A stretch of DNA of 25,879 nt from an uncultured Candidatus Melainabacteria bacterium (GCA_934754505.1 CAKVIE010000024.1:1-25879), one strand, 5' to 3'. Positions 7,308 to 14,684 are shown, numbered from the stretch's first letter. Notes: generated from the letters alone by a model not told the origin. Translations and numbers: made by a program.

Positions 7308-8018
7308 ATGAATAGAAAAAATGCTTTTACCTTAATAGAAGTTTTGATAACCTTGATTTTGACGGGGCTGATTTTGACATTATGTGTCAGCAGTGTTGTC
7401 AAAGCCACAAAAAACCACGAGAAAAAAGTCGGTTATCATAAAGCGGTTAACACTTTAAATAATGCCTTGAAAGAGTATTTCGACAGAGTTACAACTGATT
7501 ATCAACAGGTATGCAACGGCAAAAGAATCGGGCTTACCGAATCTTGCCTTGATTCGTCGGGAAATCCTTTGAACAGCCAAATTACAAAGGTTGGTTCATC
7601 ATACAAAGATTCTGTTTTAATCGGGCAAGACCCAATGGATACAACGACTGCTATTATGAATAATATTTTCAAGCCGTTTATGTCTTTAGAAGAAATTAAT
7701 CCTCCGTCAGGCACTGTGGCAATGTCGGGTTGTCCTGCGGGTGCTAAATATTTTCAAACCTCGGACGGTATGAGATATTGTTTTGCCTATTCTAAATCAG
7801 GTGCAAGCTATGATATTTACGGCGATTATACTTATGGTGTTGTGTTGGTTGATATTAACGGAGAAAATAAGCCTAACAGACTTTCAACTACTCCCGGAGA
7901 CGCAGGCGATATATTCCCGATAATTATAATGAAAGACCGCTTTATCCCCGGTCATCCCACTGATTATAATGCTTCAAGAATTGCTCAGGCAATATTTTTT
8001 GCCAAAGATGAAAAATAA
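7308..8018 (+). CDS. Type IV prepilin-like / pseudopilin protein
   Basis: This 236-aa protein begins MNRKNAFTLIEVLITLILTG, a classic prepilin N-terminus: short basic leader, cleavage before Phe, Glu at position 5 of the mature protein, then a hydrophobic helix. Here Ala rather than Gly precedes the cleavage site, which prepilin peptidases tolerate. The C-terminal globular region has paired Cys residues (CNGKR ... CLDSS, and CPAG ... YCFA) that could form disulfides in the envelope, plus a later DINGENKPNRL segment like many pseudopilins. ATG 7308 was chosen over the upstream TTG 7284 because AAAGG lies 5 nt before it and the leader then has normal length. No pilus or type II secretion genes are adjacent, so it must use machinery coded elsewhere. 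Its last 45 bp overlap the convergent membrane protein gene. Confidence 0.9.
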   Translation: MNRKNAFTLIEVLITLILTGLILTLCVSSVVKATKNHEKKVGYHKAVNTLNNALKEYFDRVTTDYQQVCNGKRIGLTESCLDSSGNPLNSQITKVGSSYKDSVLIGQDPMDTTTAIMNNIFKPFMSLEEINPPSGTVAMSGCPAGAKYFQTSDGMRYCFAYSKSGASYDIYGDYTYGVVLVDINGENKPNRLSTTPGDAGDIFPIIIMKDRFIPGHPTDYNASRIAQAIFFAKDEK

Positions 8019-9485
8019 TTTTATTGTTTTGTCTTTTTTGATGAGCTGATTTCTAATCGGTGTAAAATCAAAATCTTTTGTTTTGGTTTTTAAACCGAAA
8101 TCGTATTTTCTGAAATGAATTGTGTCTGTTTTGGCTTCATAATAAACGTCAGAATTTTCATCGAGAAGTATTGTATTTATCTTTTTATCGGGATTTGCAG
8201 ATTGAACAAAAATTGAATCAAGATATATCATACAAGACAGGTTGTATTTATTGAAATCTTTAAAAATTAACGCGGGGTCTTTTTTGATTATTCCGTTGCT
8301 TGTGTTTAAAACGTTTTTCAACGGAATAAAATATTCCGAATAAAATTTAATATTTCCATTTATGAGATATATAAATTGAAAAATGCCTATTATTAAACTT
8401 ACAGAAAAAATTGTTTTTAAACTTTTATTTTTTATAAATTTACGATTTAAATATTCATCTCTTAAAACGAAAATAAAAAATAACGGTATTATTAAAAATA
8501 ATAATGTATAAAAATCTTTGCCTAAAACGAGGTCTGGTTTTATCAAGTTTAAATAATTTAAATTTTTAATAAAAGATAAAGAATAAATGATTAATAAAAA
8601 TTTTAGAAATTTTATCTTTCTATTAATAAAAAGATAAATTAAGATAATTCCAAATAATGATATACAAAAATTGATAGAAAATAAGTTTTGAGCAGATGAA
8701 ATTAAATCGTAAAACCAATTAAGAGATGCAACTGTAATATTATAAGCTTTTGTTGCTACAAATATTGTTTTTATAACTATATATATTGTTGCAATTAAAG
8801 ATGTAATTCCGATAGTAAGTTTGAGTTTGTATCTTTTATCTTTTTTTATCGCAAATAAAACAGAAAAAATAAAAAGAATAACTCCTAATATAGCAAATAT
8901 TTCAAACGATTCAAACGAATATATCAGAGAAAATAAAAAAAATATTTTTGCTGATTTGCTTAATCTTTTTTTGCAAACAAAAAATTGTAAAAGTATAAAC
9001 CAAATAGGAAAGGCTATAAAAATTTCTCTAATTGCCCAAATACTACCCGGTAAATAAAAAAATGAATAAACAAATAATGCATAAATTGCAATATCGTATC
9101 TTTTGGTATATTGCTTTGCAATGTAAAAATTTAGAGCTGTCAAAACTCCGCTCATAATTAAATATGAAATGTAAAACAAATTGAGTTTATCTAATAAATT
9201 GAATGATTTTATAATCGGTATAAAAATGTTATAAGGAATTGTTGCTAAAACAAAAGAAAAAAATCTTGCCGTAAAATCATGAAAATAAAAATAAGGTGAT
9301 TTATTAAACAATCCGATTAAAAAGCACCCCGGCACATCAAAAAAAATTCCTTTATTTGTTATAAAATTTGATATTATAAAAACTACGAACAAAAATAAAA
9401 ATACAGTCAGTAAAATTTTATCTTTGTAAGAGTCGTTTTTGCGGGGGGGGGGGGTATAATTACTTTTAATATTTTGTTCTGCCAT
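7974..9485 (-). CDS. Polytopic membrane protein with phase-variable poly-C tract
   Basis: This 503-aa protein has roughly ten to eleven hydrophobic segments from residue 25 to about 370, then a soluble C-terminal region of about 130 residues. The order (helices, outside domain) resembles polytopic envelope glycosyltransferases or polymerases, but I see no decisive motif and do not assign a function. The N-terminus MAEQNIKSNYTPPPRKNDSY contains a run of 12 C in the coding strand (9443-9454), read as part of Thr, three Pro and part of Arg; one base gained or lost shifts the frame. The current length is in frame. Base composition is visibly more AT-rich and codon use more skewed to AAA/ATA/TTA than neighbours, which fits acquired DNA. 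There is no SD at 9485, though a strong promoter (9549-9577) lies upstream. Its last 45 bp overlap the prepilin gene, convergently. Confidence 0.8.
   Translation of the reverse strand: MAEQNIKSNYTPPPRKNDSYKDKILLTVFLFLFVVFIISNFITNKGIFFDVPGCFLIGLFNKSPYFYFHDFTARFFSFVLATIPYNIFIPIIKSFNLLDKLNLFYISYLIMSGVLTALNFYIAKQYTKRYDIAIYALFVYSFFYLPGSIWAIREIFIAFPIWFILLQFFVCKKRLSKSAKIFFLFSLIYSFESFEIFAILGVILFIFSVLFAIKKDKRYKLKLTIGITSLIATIYIVIKTIFVATKAYNITVASLNWFYDLISSAQNLFSINFCISLFGIILIYLFINRKIKFLKFLLIIYSLSFIKNLNYLNLIKPDLVLGKDFYTLLFLIIPLFFIFVLRDEYLNRKFIKNKSLKTIFSVSLIIGIFQFIYLINGNIKFYSEYFIPLKNVLNTSNGIIKKDPALIFKDFNKYNLSCMIYLDSIFVQSANPDKKINTILLDENSDVYYEAKTDTIHFRKYDFGLKTKTKDFDFTPIRNQLIKKDKTIKLFFIFGKKYCLSNS
9443..9454. 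repeat. Homopolymer of 12 G (plus strand) / 12 C (coding strand)
   Basis: Twelve consecutive G on the plus strand, inside the 5' coding region of the minus-strand membrane protein gene. In such AT-rich DNA a run of this length is very unlikely by chance. Tracts of 8 or more G or C in coding 5' ends are known hypermutable switches in Campylobacter, Helicobacter and Neisseria. Confidence 0.95.
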
Positions 9486-9548
9486 AAGAGAAATAATTTT
9501 TTATTGATTTTTTTGTACATTTTTTTATTTATATGATATGACAAAGAT

Positions 9549-9577
9549 AATATATGTTTAATCTGTTAATTTGTCAA
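9549..9577 (-). promoter_or_regulatory. Consensus promoter of the poly-C membrane protein gene
   Basis: On the minus strand, a perfect -35 TTGACA (9572-9577), a 17-nt spacer and TATATT (9549-9554). The start point would be near 9541, a leader of about 56 nt. A 16-bp perfect palindrome (9583-9598, GTTTAAAATTTTAAAC) sits 5 nt upstream of the -35 and overlaps the stop of the preceding gene; it could be an operator or a weak terminator. Confidence 0.8.
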
Positions 9578-9592
9578 TATGAGTTTAAAATT

Positions 9593-9919
9593 TTAAACCA
9601 AGCCGTTGCCGACGGCAAAAATAATTCCTGCCGAAATTACCAATAATTGCAATATTGTATAAAATAAAAGGGCTTTATACGTTGTGTAATGACCGATTAT
9701 GAACGGTGAAAATCCGCAAAATACTAAAATAGGTTTTGCAGGAATTGATGCGAAAAACATTCCTATTATGCAAAATGCCGAATATATTGCCATTAAAACA
9801 GTTCCGATTGCAACACTTCTTTCTCTGATAAATCGGTTTTTATGCTTGTAAAAATATATATTTCCAGTTAAAAGCGATATGAATAACAAGGTACTTAATA
9901 CTATAAATGCAATCGTCAT
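9593..9919 (-). CDS. Small four-helix membrane protein
   Basis: With the start at ATG 9919 the protein is 108 aa: MTIAFIVLSTLLFISLLTGN, then KHKNRFIRERS as a basic loop, and three more hydrophobic segments ending FAVGNGLV. The positive loop should lie in the cytoplasm. I do not recognise the family. The start is preferred over 9937 because 9919 forms an ATGA overlap with the stop of the hydrolase gene, with GGGGT a few bases upstream, so it is translationally coupled. It is the last gene of the four-gene operon and may have a transport or anchoring role for the product made by the upstream enzymes; that is inference from position only. Confidence 0.75.
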   Translation of the reverse strand: MTIAFIVLSTLLFISLLTGNIYFYKHKNRFIRERSVAIGTVLMAIYSAFCIIGMFFASIPAKPILVFCGFSPFIIGHYTTYKALLFYTILQLLVISAGIIFAVGNGLV

Positions 9920-10734
9920 GCTGCTTTTACCCCGCAAAATGCCGAATGTGCATTTAAAAATTCTAACGATTTTTGGAAAACGTATTCTTTTTCATTATCG
10001 TATAGAACCATGTGATAACTGTTATCAAGGATAATCATCTCTTTATCGTTGGACGAAATATTTTCAAAAACCTCATTTGCACTTCTTGTTGAAGTCAAAT
10101 CGTCTTCTTCCGAGTGAATTATTATAATCGGAGAAGTTATGCTCTCTAAGTCAAAACGGACTTCGGCAGAAAGCTGCAAAAGCTCGTGAAAAGCACACAT
10201 CGGATAATTATCCATGCCCGCTTCCGATTTTGTGAGAATTTTTTTGATAGCGGCTCTTGTTCTTTCGTTTTTGACGCCGTAGGGTTCACATTCGGGGTAG
10301 GTATAGTAATATCTGAAGATAGTGTGAAGTGCAATCGGCATAAAGATTGAATACCAAGGCAAACGCCAGCCGTCGAGGTAAAGTGTTGTTGAAAGCGAGA
10401 TAATTCCTTTGATTTTATCTCCGTATTTTTCTCCGAGATAAAGTGAAATTACAGCACCCAAACAAAGTCCGCCGAGAAAAACTTCTTTGTATTTTTCGCA
10501 AAGTTTTTCAAGATTTTTGCTTGCACAGTCAATCCATTCGGTATATTTAACGGTATAGATTTCCGATTGCAGGTCGCCATGACCGGGCAGGCAAATTCCG
10601 AAAACGTCAAAGCCGTTTTCATACAGGTATTTGCCGAAATTTTTCATTTCAAACGGGCTGCCTGTCAAACCGTGAAACAGCATGATAGCTCTGTCGGATT
10701 TTTCCTCGTGTATAAATTCAAATCCGCTCGACAA
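9916..10734 (-). CDS. Alpha/beta hydrolase, Est30-like, with Cys nucleophile
   Basis: This 272-aa cytoplasmic hydrolase resembles the carboxylesterase Est30 / monoacylglycerol lipase group. It has the oxyanion segment HGLTGSP (residues 21-27), CLPGHG, the nucleophile elbow GLCLGA (Cys91), an acid region HSEEDD (Asp211 or 212) and the His in SYHMVLYD (His241). Relatives carry Ser in the elbow (GLSLGG); Cys is seen in dienelactone hydrolases and some thioesterases or acyltransferases, so activity may differ from a plain esterase. The start is TTG directly after the TAG of the aminotransferase gene, with GAGGTG 7 nt before it; no ATG fits. Third gene of the four-gene operon, overlapping the next by 4 nt (ATGA). 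Confidence 0.88.
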   Translation of the reverse strand: MSSGFEFIHEEKSDRAIMLFHGLTGSPFEMKNFGKYLYENGFDVFGICLPGHGDLQSEIYTVKYTEWIDCASKNLEKLCEKYKEVFLGGLCLGAVISLYLGEKYGDKIKGIISLSTTLYLDGWRLPWYSIFMPIALHTIFRYYYTYPECEPYGVKNERTRAAIKKILTKSEAGMDNYPMCAFHELLQLSAEVRFDLESITSPIIIIHSEEDDLTSTRSANEVFENISSNDKEMIILDNSYHMVLYDNEKEYVFQKSLEFLNAHSAFCGVKAA

Positions 10735-12117
10735 CTATTCGCACCTCGTTAAGAGAACATCAAGCAATTCTATTGCCATATCGATTTCTTCTTTTTTAAT
10801 GTATAAATTCGGTACAAATGTTATCGTATTTTTGTAAAATCCGCCGTTATGCAAGATTAAACCGCATTTTTTACCGTTGTATGTCAAATCACCTTTTAAG
10901 CCTTCTGCGAGGACTTTTGAGCATAATTCTTTGTTAGGGGAAATTCCGTCTTCTTGAACGAGTTCTGCTCTCAAAGCAAGTCCCAAACCGCTTACATCGC
11001 CTATGCATTTGTGTTTTGCCTGTAAACGCTTCAATCCTTCAAGGAAGTATGCACCTTTTTCGGGAACGGTTACATCAAAGTTTTCTTCTTCGATTAATTT
11101 CATAACTTCATAGCCTGCTCTTGTACCGATTGGGTTTGAACAGAATGTGGAGTGAGCACTTCCGGGCGGGAATTGTTCGGGGTTGATGTATTTTTCTTTT
11201 GCCCAAAATCCCGATAACGGGTTCATTCCGTTTGTGAGAGATTTTGCAAATGTTATAACATCAGGTGTTATGTCAAAGTTTTCTATCGCCCAAAGTCTGC
11301 CCGTTCTGTAAAATCCCATTTGGATTTCGTCATCAACGAACATAATTCCGTATTTGTCGAGAACTTTTTTGAGTTCTTTGAAATAGCCTTTCGGAGGTGC
11401 AACGTATCCGCCTGTGCCTAAAACGGGTTCAGCTATGAAGGCTTTAAATTCCGTTTCTCCTGTTGACGGGTCGATTATTCCTTTGTACTCGCTGTCAAAT
11501 TGTTTTTCAAATTGTTTTACGCAATAAAAGTCACAGCTGTCACATTTTTTATCGTAAGGACATCTGAAACAATACGGGAATGGAACAAAATTTGCTCTGT
11601 CGCCGAAGTGTCCGTAGTTTTCACGATATTTAAAGTTTGATGAAATGGCCGTTGTTGCAACTGTTTTGCCGTGGTAGCCGCCTTGGAATGCGAAAAATCC
11701 GTTGCGTTTAGTGTTTTTTCTGACCAATTTAATTGCATCTTCTACCGATTGAGCACCGCCTACGTTGAAGTTTATTCTTCCTTTTTCATTAAATCTTTTT
11801 TCGCAGGCAAGGCAAAGTTTTTCCGAAAGAAGAACTTTATATTTATGAACGTATTTCGGTGTAATTTGCGGAAGTGTGTTCATTTGGTCGATAACCGCAT
11901 CAATTATTCTTTGGTTTTTATAGCCGAAATTCGCTGCCGAAAAATACATTTGCAAGTCAAGATACGGAGTCTCTTCGCTGTCGTACATATATGAGCCTTC
12001 ACAAGCTTTAAAAACCTTAGGAGTCTTTGCGTAATGTGCTGTATCTGCAAAAGAACAGTATTTACTGTCTTTTTCCAATAATTCTATATCTTCATTAACT
12101 TCTGTTTGATGTGACAT
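10735..12117 (-). CDS. Class III pyridoxal-phosphate aminotransferase
   Basis: This 460-aa enzyme belongs to the ornithine/GABA/acetylornithine aminotransferase class (fold type I). It shows the cofactor-binding VGGAQSVEDAIK region (about 119-130), GGYHGKT (146-152), VDDEIQMGFYRTG (261-273, Asp and Glu for the PLP ring) and the Schiff-base Lys292 in FAKSLTNGMNP. Between them lies a Cys-rich insert, CFRC ... CDSCDFYC (Cys183, 186, 192, 195, 199), extending the PYCYRCP segment common in this class and possibly a metal site. Usual motifs are SGSEAVEAA and DEVQTGxGRTG, so several active-site neighbours are altered and the amino donor cannot be named. The SD is strong (AAAGGTGAT). It overlaps the HAD gene by 23 bp and abuts the hydrolase gene. 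Confidence 0.92.
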   Translation of the reverse strand: MSHQTEVNEDIELLEKDSKYCSFADTAHYAKTPKVFKACEGSYMYDSEETPYLDLQMYFSAANFGYKNQRIIDAVIDQMNTLPQITPKYVHKYKVLLSEKLCLACEKRFNEKGRINFNVGGAQSVEDAIKLVRKNTKRNGFFAFQGGYHGKTVATTAISSNFKYRENYGHFGDRANFVPFPYCFRCPYDKKCDSCDFYCVKQFEKQFDSEYKGIIDPSTGETEFKAFIAEPVLGTGGYVAPPKGYFKELKKVLDKYGIMFVDDEIQMGFYRTGRLWAIENFDITPDVITFAKSLTNGMNPLSGFWAKEKYINPEQFPPGSAHSTFCSNPIGTRAGYEVMKLIEEENFDVTVPEKGAYFLEGLKRLQAKHKCIGDVSGLGLALRAELVQEDGISPNKELCSKVLAEGLKGDLTYNGKKCGLILHNGGFYKNTITFVPNLYIKKEEIDMAIELLDVLLTRCE

Positions 12118-12748
12118 AATCTATCACCTTTCTGAAATTATCATATTCTATGAATGGGATTTTTTCTTTTTTACAATATAACATTAATCTTTTTTTTGCA
12201 AATAAAACATCAGCCTTGTCGGCTACGCAATAGTCGGAAACACCGTCGCCTACATAAATAATTTCGTTATAATCTTTTTTGAAATCTTGAACAAATTTAC
12301 ACTTGCAGGTGCCTGATTTGTTTTTGCAATCATCAATTCTGTGCGGAAATTCAATTTGAAATTTATTATTGACAAATTCTGCTTTGTTTGAATAAACAGG
12401 CAGATTTTCTATTTTATTTATCTCGAAAATTCTATCAATAAACAATTTCAAACCATCGCTTACAACCGCAATGTCAATGTCTTTTTCCTTACAAACTTTG
12501 CAAAACTCTTTGAAATAATCATCAAGCTCAACCGAATTAAAATATTCGTTTAATTTTTCTTCGGTCATATTTTCAATCATTCCGAATTGAGAGGTCATTG
12601 CATCGCATGTGCTTATTCTGCCGTTTACCCATTCGTCCTCGACTTCAAGCCACTTTTTATCCGCAAATTTACCTAAAAATCCATTGATACTGTCTTCTTT
12701 TGTAATTGTGCCGTCAAAATCGCATACGACAATAGCTTGTTTTTTCAT
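12095..12748 (-). CDS. HAD-IB phosphatase, MtnX/SerB-like
   Basis: From ATG 12748 the protein is 217 aa, MKKQAIVVCDFDGTITKEDS. It has HAD motif I DFDGT, motif II VVSDG and motif IV VGDGVSDYCVA, followed by KADVLFAKKRL. The all-helical cap between motifs I and II places it in the MtnX/phosphoserine phosphatase branch. A CKNKSGTCKCKF stretch (three Cys) precedes motif III and may bind metal. The substrate is probably a small phosphorylated metabolite; no other methionine-salvage gene is present, so MtnX function is not assumed. The frame reaches TTG 12784, but ATG 12748 fits the HAD start, and a full promoter ends 7 nt before it. First gene of the four-gene operon, overlapping the aminotransferase by 23 bp. 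Confidence 0.88.
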   Translation of the reverse strand: MKKQAIVVCDFDGTITKEDSINGFLGKFADKKWLEVEDEWVNGRISTCDAMTSQFGMIENMTEEKLNEYFNSVELDDYFKEFCKVCKEKDIDIAVVSDGLKLFIDRIFEINKIENLPVYSNKAEFVNNKFQIEFPHRIDDCKNKSGTCKCKFVQDFKKDYNEIIYVGDGVSDYCVADKADVLFAKKRLMLYCKKEKIPFIEYDNFRKVIDYVTSNRS

Positions 12749-12755
12749 AAAAACG

Positions 12756-12784
12756 ATTTTACTACAAACAAAATGCCGTTCCAA
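12756..12784 (-). promoter_or_regulatory. Promoter of the HAD-aminotransferase operon, leaderless layout
   Basis: On the minus strand, TTGGAA (12779-12784), a 17-nt spacer and TAAAAT (12756-12761). The -10 ends 7 nt before ATG 12748 and there is no SD, so transcription would begin at or next to the start codon. Confidence 0.65.
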
Positions 12785-12786
12785 AT

Positions 12787-12814
12787 AAATTAACTTTTTT
12801 AATTAAGTTAATTT
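12787..12814 (-). terminator. Weak AT-rich terminator after the 5'-nucleotidase gene
   Basis: A 9-bp inverted repeat (12787-12795 with 12806-12814) overlapping the stop codon at 12813-12815. The stem is nearly all A-T and the following T-run is poor, so it may be weak or not a terminator; it sits right in front of the HAD operon promoter. Confidence 0.35.
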
Positions 12815-14528
12815 ACGATTTTCTTTCGCCTTCGCCGTCGTCGATAACTCTTATATCCTGCGGAACTGTTAATTTATAGCCTTTTTCTTTTACACCTGCA
12901 AGCAAGCAGTCGTTTGCTGTTTTACCCAAGTGTGAAAATTCGCTTTCGGCATCTTTAACATCTTGCAAAATAGTCTTATCAAAGAGTTTTTGAGTTACAG
13001 CCGTTTTGTAATTTTGTGATAAATTAATCGGCTCCCATTCTCCGTTTTTGTTCATAATTTTGATGTGTTTTGCTGTTTCGTTGACGTCGGTTATGCCGTC
13101 ATTTTGAAGTCTTATGATTGCTCCTCGGTCAAATTGAAGTCCTGACCAGCCCATAAGTACGTTTCTTGTTTTATTTTCGTTATTTTCTTTTACGTTTTGG
13201 TAAACCATATTTGTTAGGGTTTGTCCCGTGAAGTTGCCGACTCTGATTTTAGCTTCTTTTTCAATAAGTCCGCTCATCAAATCCATAAGCTGCATATTGG
13301 TTACGGGATTTTCTTTGTCAACCTGCAATTCGGAACGGAATGCGGAGGTGTTCATCATAAATAGCTGCGTGTCGGGTTCCGTTGTTCTGATATCAGTTAT
13401 AATTGTGTCTGTAACGAGCTTTGCAAGCGGATTATCGGCATATCTGATATTATCGACTTTTAATCTTTCGCTGCCTGCCGGATCTGTGATTTCTACAAGA
13501 CCTTTTGTATCTTCTGCAAAGGTTTCATCAAATGCTGCTTTGAATTTAGCATCTTGATCCTGTAATTTAACATAGAGTGCTTTTGAGTCGAATGAATATT
13601 TTCCGTCATCATCGAAGTGAACATTTACGGCTTCAAGTTTCTTTGCGTTTTCTGAAAGCGAGCAGACGTAAGTCTTTTTGCCTGTTGTTGCACTTGTAAA
13701 TTCTGATGCTTCGTCTTTGTGGTCATGCCCGTTCAAAACCAAGTCCAAATCACAGTGGTTACAGAGCATTTGAACAACTCTTTGACCTGCGTGGTTTAAG
13801 AGCATTACAGGTGAATCTGGGTTTTCTTCTTTAAATTTTGCAATTTGTTCGTTAAATTGCTTGTAAGTTTCCTGCAAGTCGCTTTCTTCAAGTTTAACTT
13901 CTTTTTTACGGTTTCTGTCGAGGATATCGAGGTCGTTAATCAAACCGTTGCAATAGTAGTCCATGTTCGGGCAAATCATACCTAAAACGAGCATTTTGTG
14001 GACTTTATTCGGGTCTTTGTCGTCAGGAACTTCAAGAACGGTTGATTCCGTAAATTTCTTTCTTGCTTCGGGTTCTAATGAAGTGATGGATTTTGAATCT
14101 TCCATGTCAACGTTGGTCATAACCGTTGTCATATCACACTTTTTGACCTTATCGAAGAGGAAAGAATCTCCGCCTTCAAGGCAGTGGTTTCCGGGGGTGT
14201 AAAGCGAGCTTAAATTGCCCAAACCGCTTTTCATTCTTGTGATTAAGTCACCCAAGAATTTTCCCTGCATATCGCCGATAGTTTCTTTAAATGACAGATA
14301 ACCTTTTCTTGTCGGGTTCATAAACCAGTCGCCGACAACTGCCAAAACGTTCAAATTACTTTTGTTTTTTCCGTCGGGGTGAATTTCTTCCTTATGTTTT
14401 TCATAAGTGTCGCAAATAGCGGCTGTTTTGTCGATTTGACCGTGCGTATCGCTCAATGCTGCTATGTTGATATTCGCTTTTCCGAAGTTAATTTGTTTGT
14501 TAAACGGCATTTTTGAAATATCTGTCAT
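12813..14528 (-). CDS. 5'-nucleotidase family metallophosphoesterase without signal peptide
   Basis: This 571-aa protein has the UshA/5'-nucleotidase layout: an N-terminal calcineurin-like domain with LSDTHGQ (Asp27, His29), VVGDWFMNP, the GNHC site, LLNHAG and NGHDHKDE; then a C-terminal domain (about 330-571) with NTSAFRSEL, NFTGQTLTNMVY and GLQFDRGA matching the nucleotide-binding 5_nucleotid_C fold. Odd points: the usual GNHE/GNHD is GNHC, and no signal peptide is present although most relatives are exported. It begins MTDISKMPFNKQINFGKANI. The start has AAGGAA 8 nt upstream. The divergent neighbour is a purine-type permease, so a role in nucleotide salvage is plausible. Confidence 0.88.
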   Translation of the reverse strand: MTDISKMPFNKQINFGKANINIAALSDTHGQIDKTAAICDTYEKHKEEIHPDGKNKSNLNVLAVVGDWFMNPTRKGYLSFKETIGDMQGKFLGDLITRMKSGLGNLSSLYTPGNHCLEGGDSFLFDKVKKCDMTTVMTNVDMEDSKSITSLEPEARKKFTESTVLEVPDDKDPNKVHKMLVLGMICPNMDYYCNGLINDLDILDRNRKKEVKLEESDLQETYKQFNEQIAKFKEENPDSPVMLLNHAGQRVVQMLCNHCDLDLVLNGHDHKDEASEFTSATTGKKTYVCSLSENAKKLEAVNVHFDDDGKYSFDSKALYVKLQDQDAKFKAAFDETFAEDTKGLVEITDPAGSERLKVDNIRYADNPLAKLVTDTIITDIRTTEPDTQLFMMNTSAFRSELQVDKENPVTNMQLMDLMSGLIEKEAKIRVGNFTGQTLTNMVYQNVKENNENKTRNVLMGWSGLQFDRGAIIRLQNDGITDVNETAKHIKIMNKNGEWEPINLSQNYKTAVTQKLFDKTILQDVKDAESEFSHLGKTANDCLLAGVKEKGYKLTVPQDIRVIDDGEGERKS

Positions 14529-14623
14529 AATAAAAATTCCTTATAAGTACCTGTTCGTTTATAAAACACACAATGAAAAATTTTTGCTTATTTTTTCATA
14601 TTTTAACATATTTTTCTCCGAAA

Positions 14624-14640
14624 TTTAACAATTTGTTAAA
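14624..14640. promoter_or_regulatory. Palindrome between nucleotidase and permease genes
   Basis: TTTAACA-ATT-TGTTAAA, a perfect 7-bp inverted repeat with a 3-nt centre, in the 156-bp divergent gap. It lies about 30 bp upstream of the permease -10 and could be a repressor site shared by both genes. AT-rich palindromes also arise by chance. Confidence 0.35.
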
Positions 14641-14666
14641 ATAATTAAAAATTTTTTATATTTTTA

Positions 14667-14675
14667 TGTTATTAT
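14667..14675 (+). promoter_or_regulatory. Extended -10 of the permease gene, leaderless layout
   Basis: TGT followed by TATTAT (14670-14675), ending 9 nt before ATG 14685. No SD is present, so the mRNA would have a leader of only about 2-3 nt. The -35 is poor (TTAAAA, 19 nt upstream). Confidence 0.5.
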
Positions 14676-14684
14676 TCTTGCACT

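Noticed and set aside
12095..12748. Calling the HAD enzyme MtnX of methionine salvage
   Set aside because: Motifs fit only at subfamily level and no other methionine-salvage gene is in the operon.
12749..12784. TTG start at 12784 for the HAD phosphatase
   Set aside because: No SD is present, TTGGAA there is better explained as the -35 box, and the HAD fold begins at ATG 12748.
14529..14684. Purine riboswitch in front of the permease
   Set aside because: No pairing pattern of the purine aptamer was seen, and the probable transcription start lies 2-3 nt before the ATG, leaving no leader.
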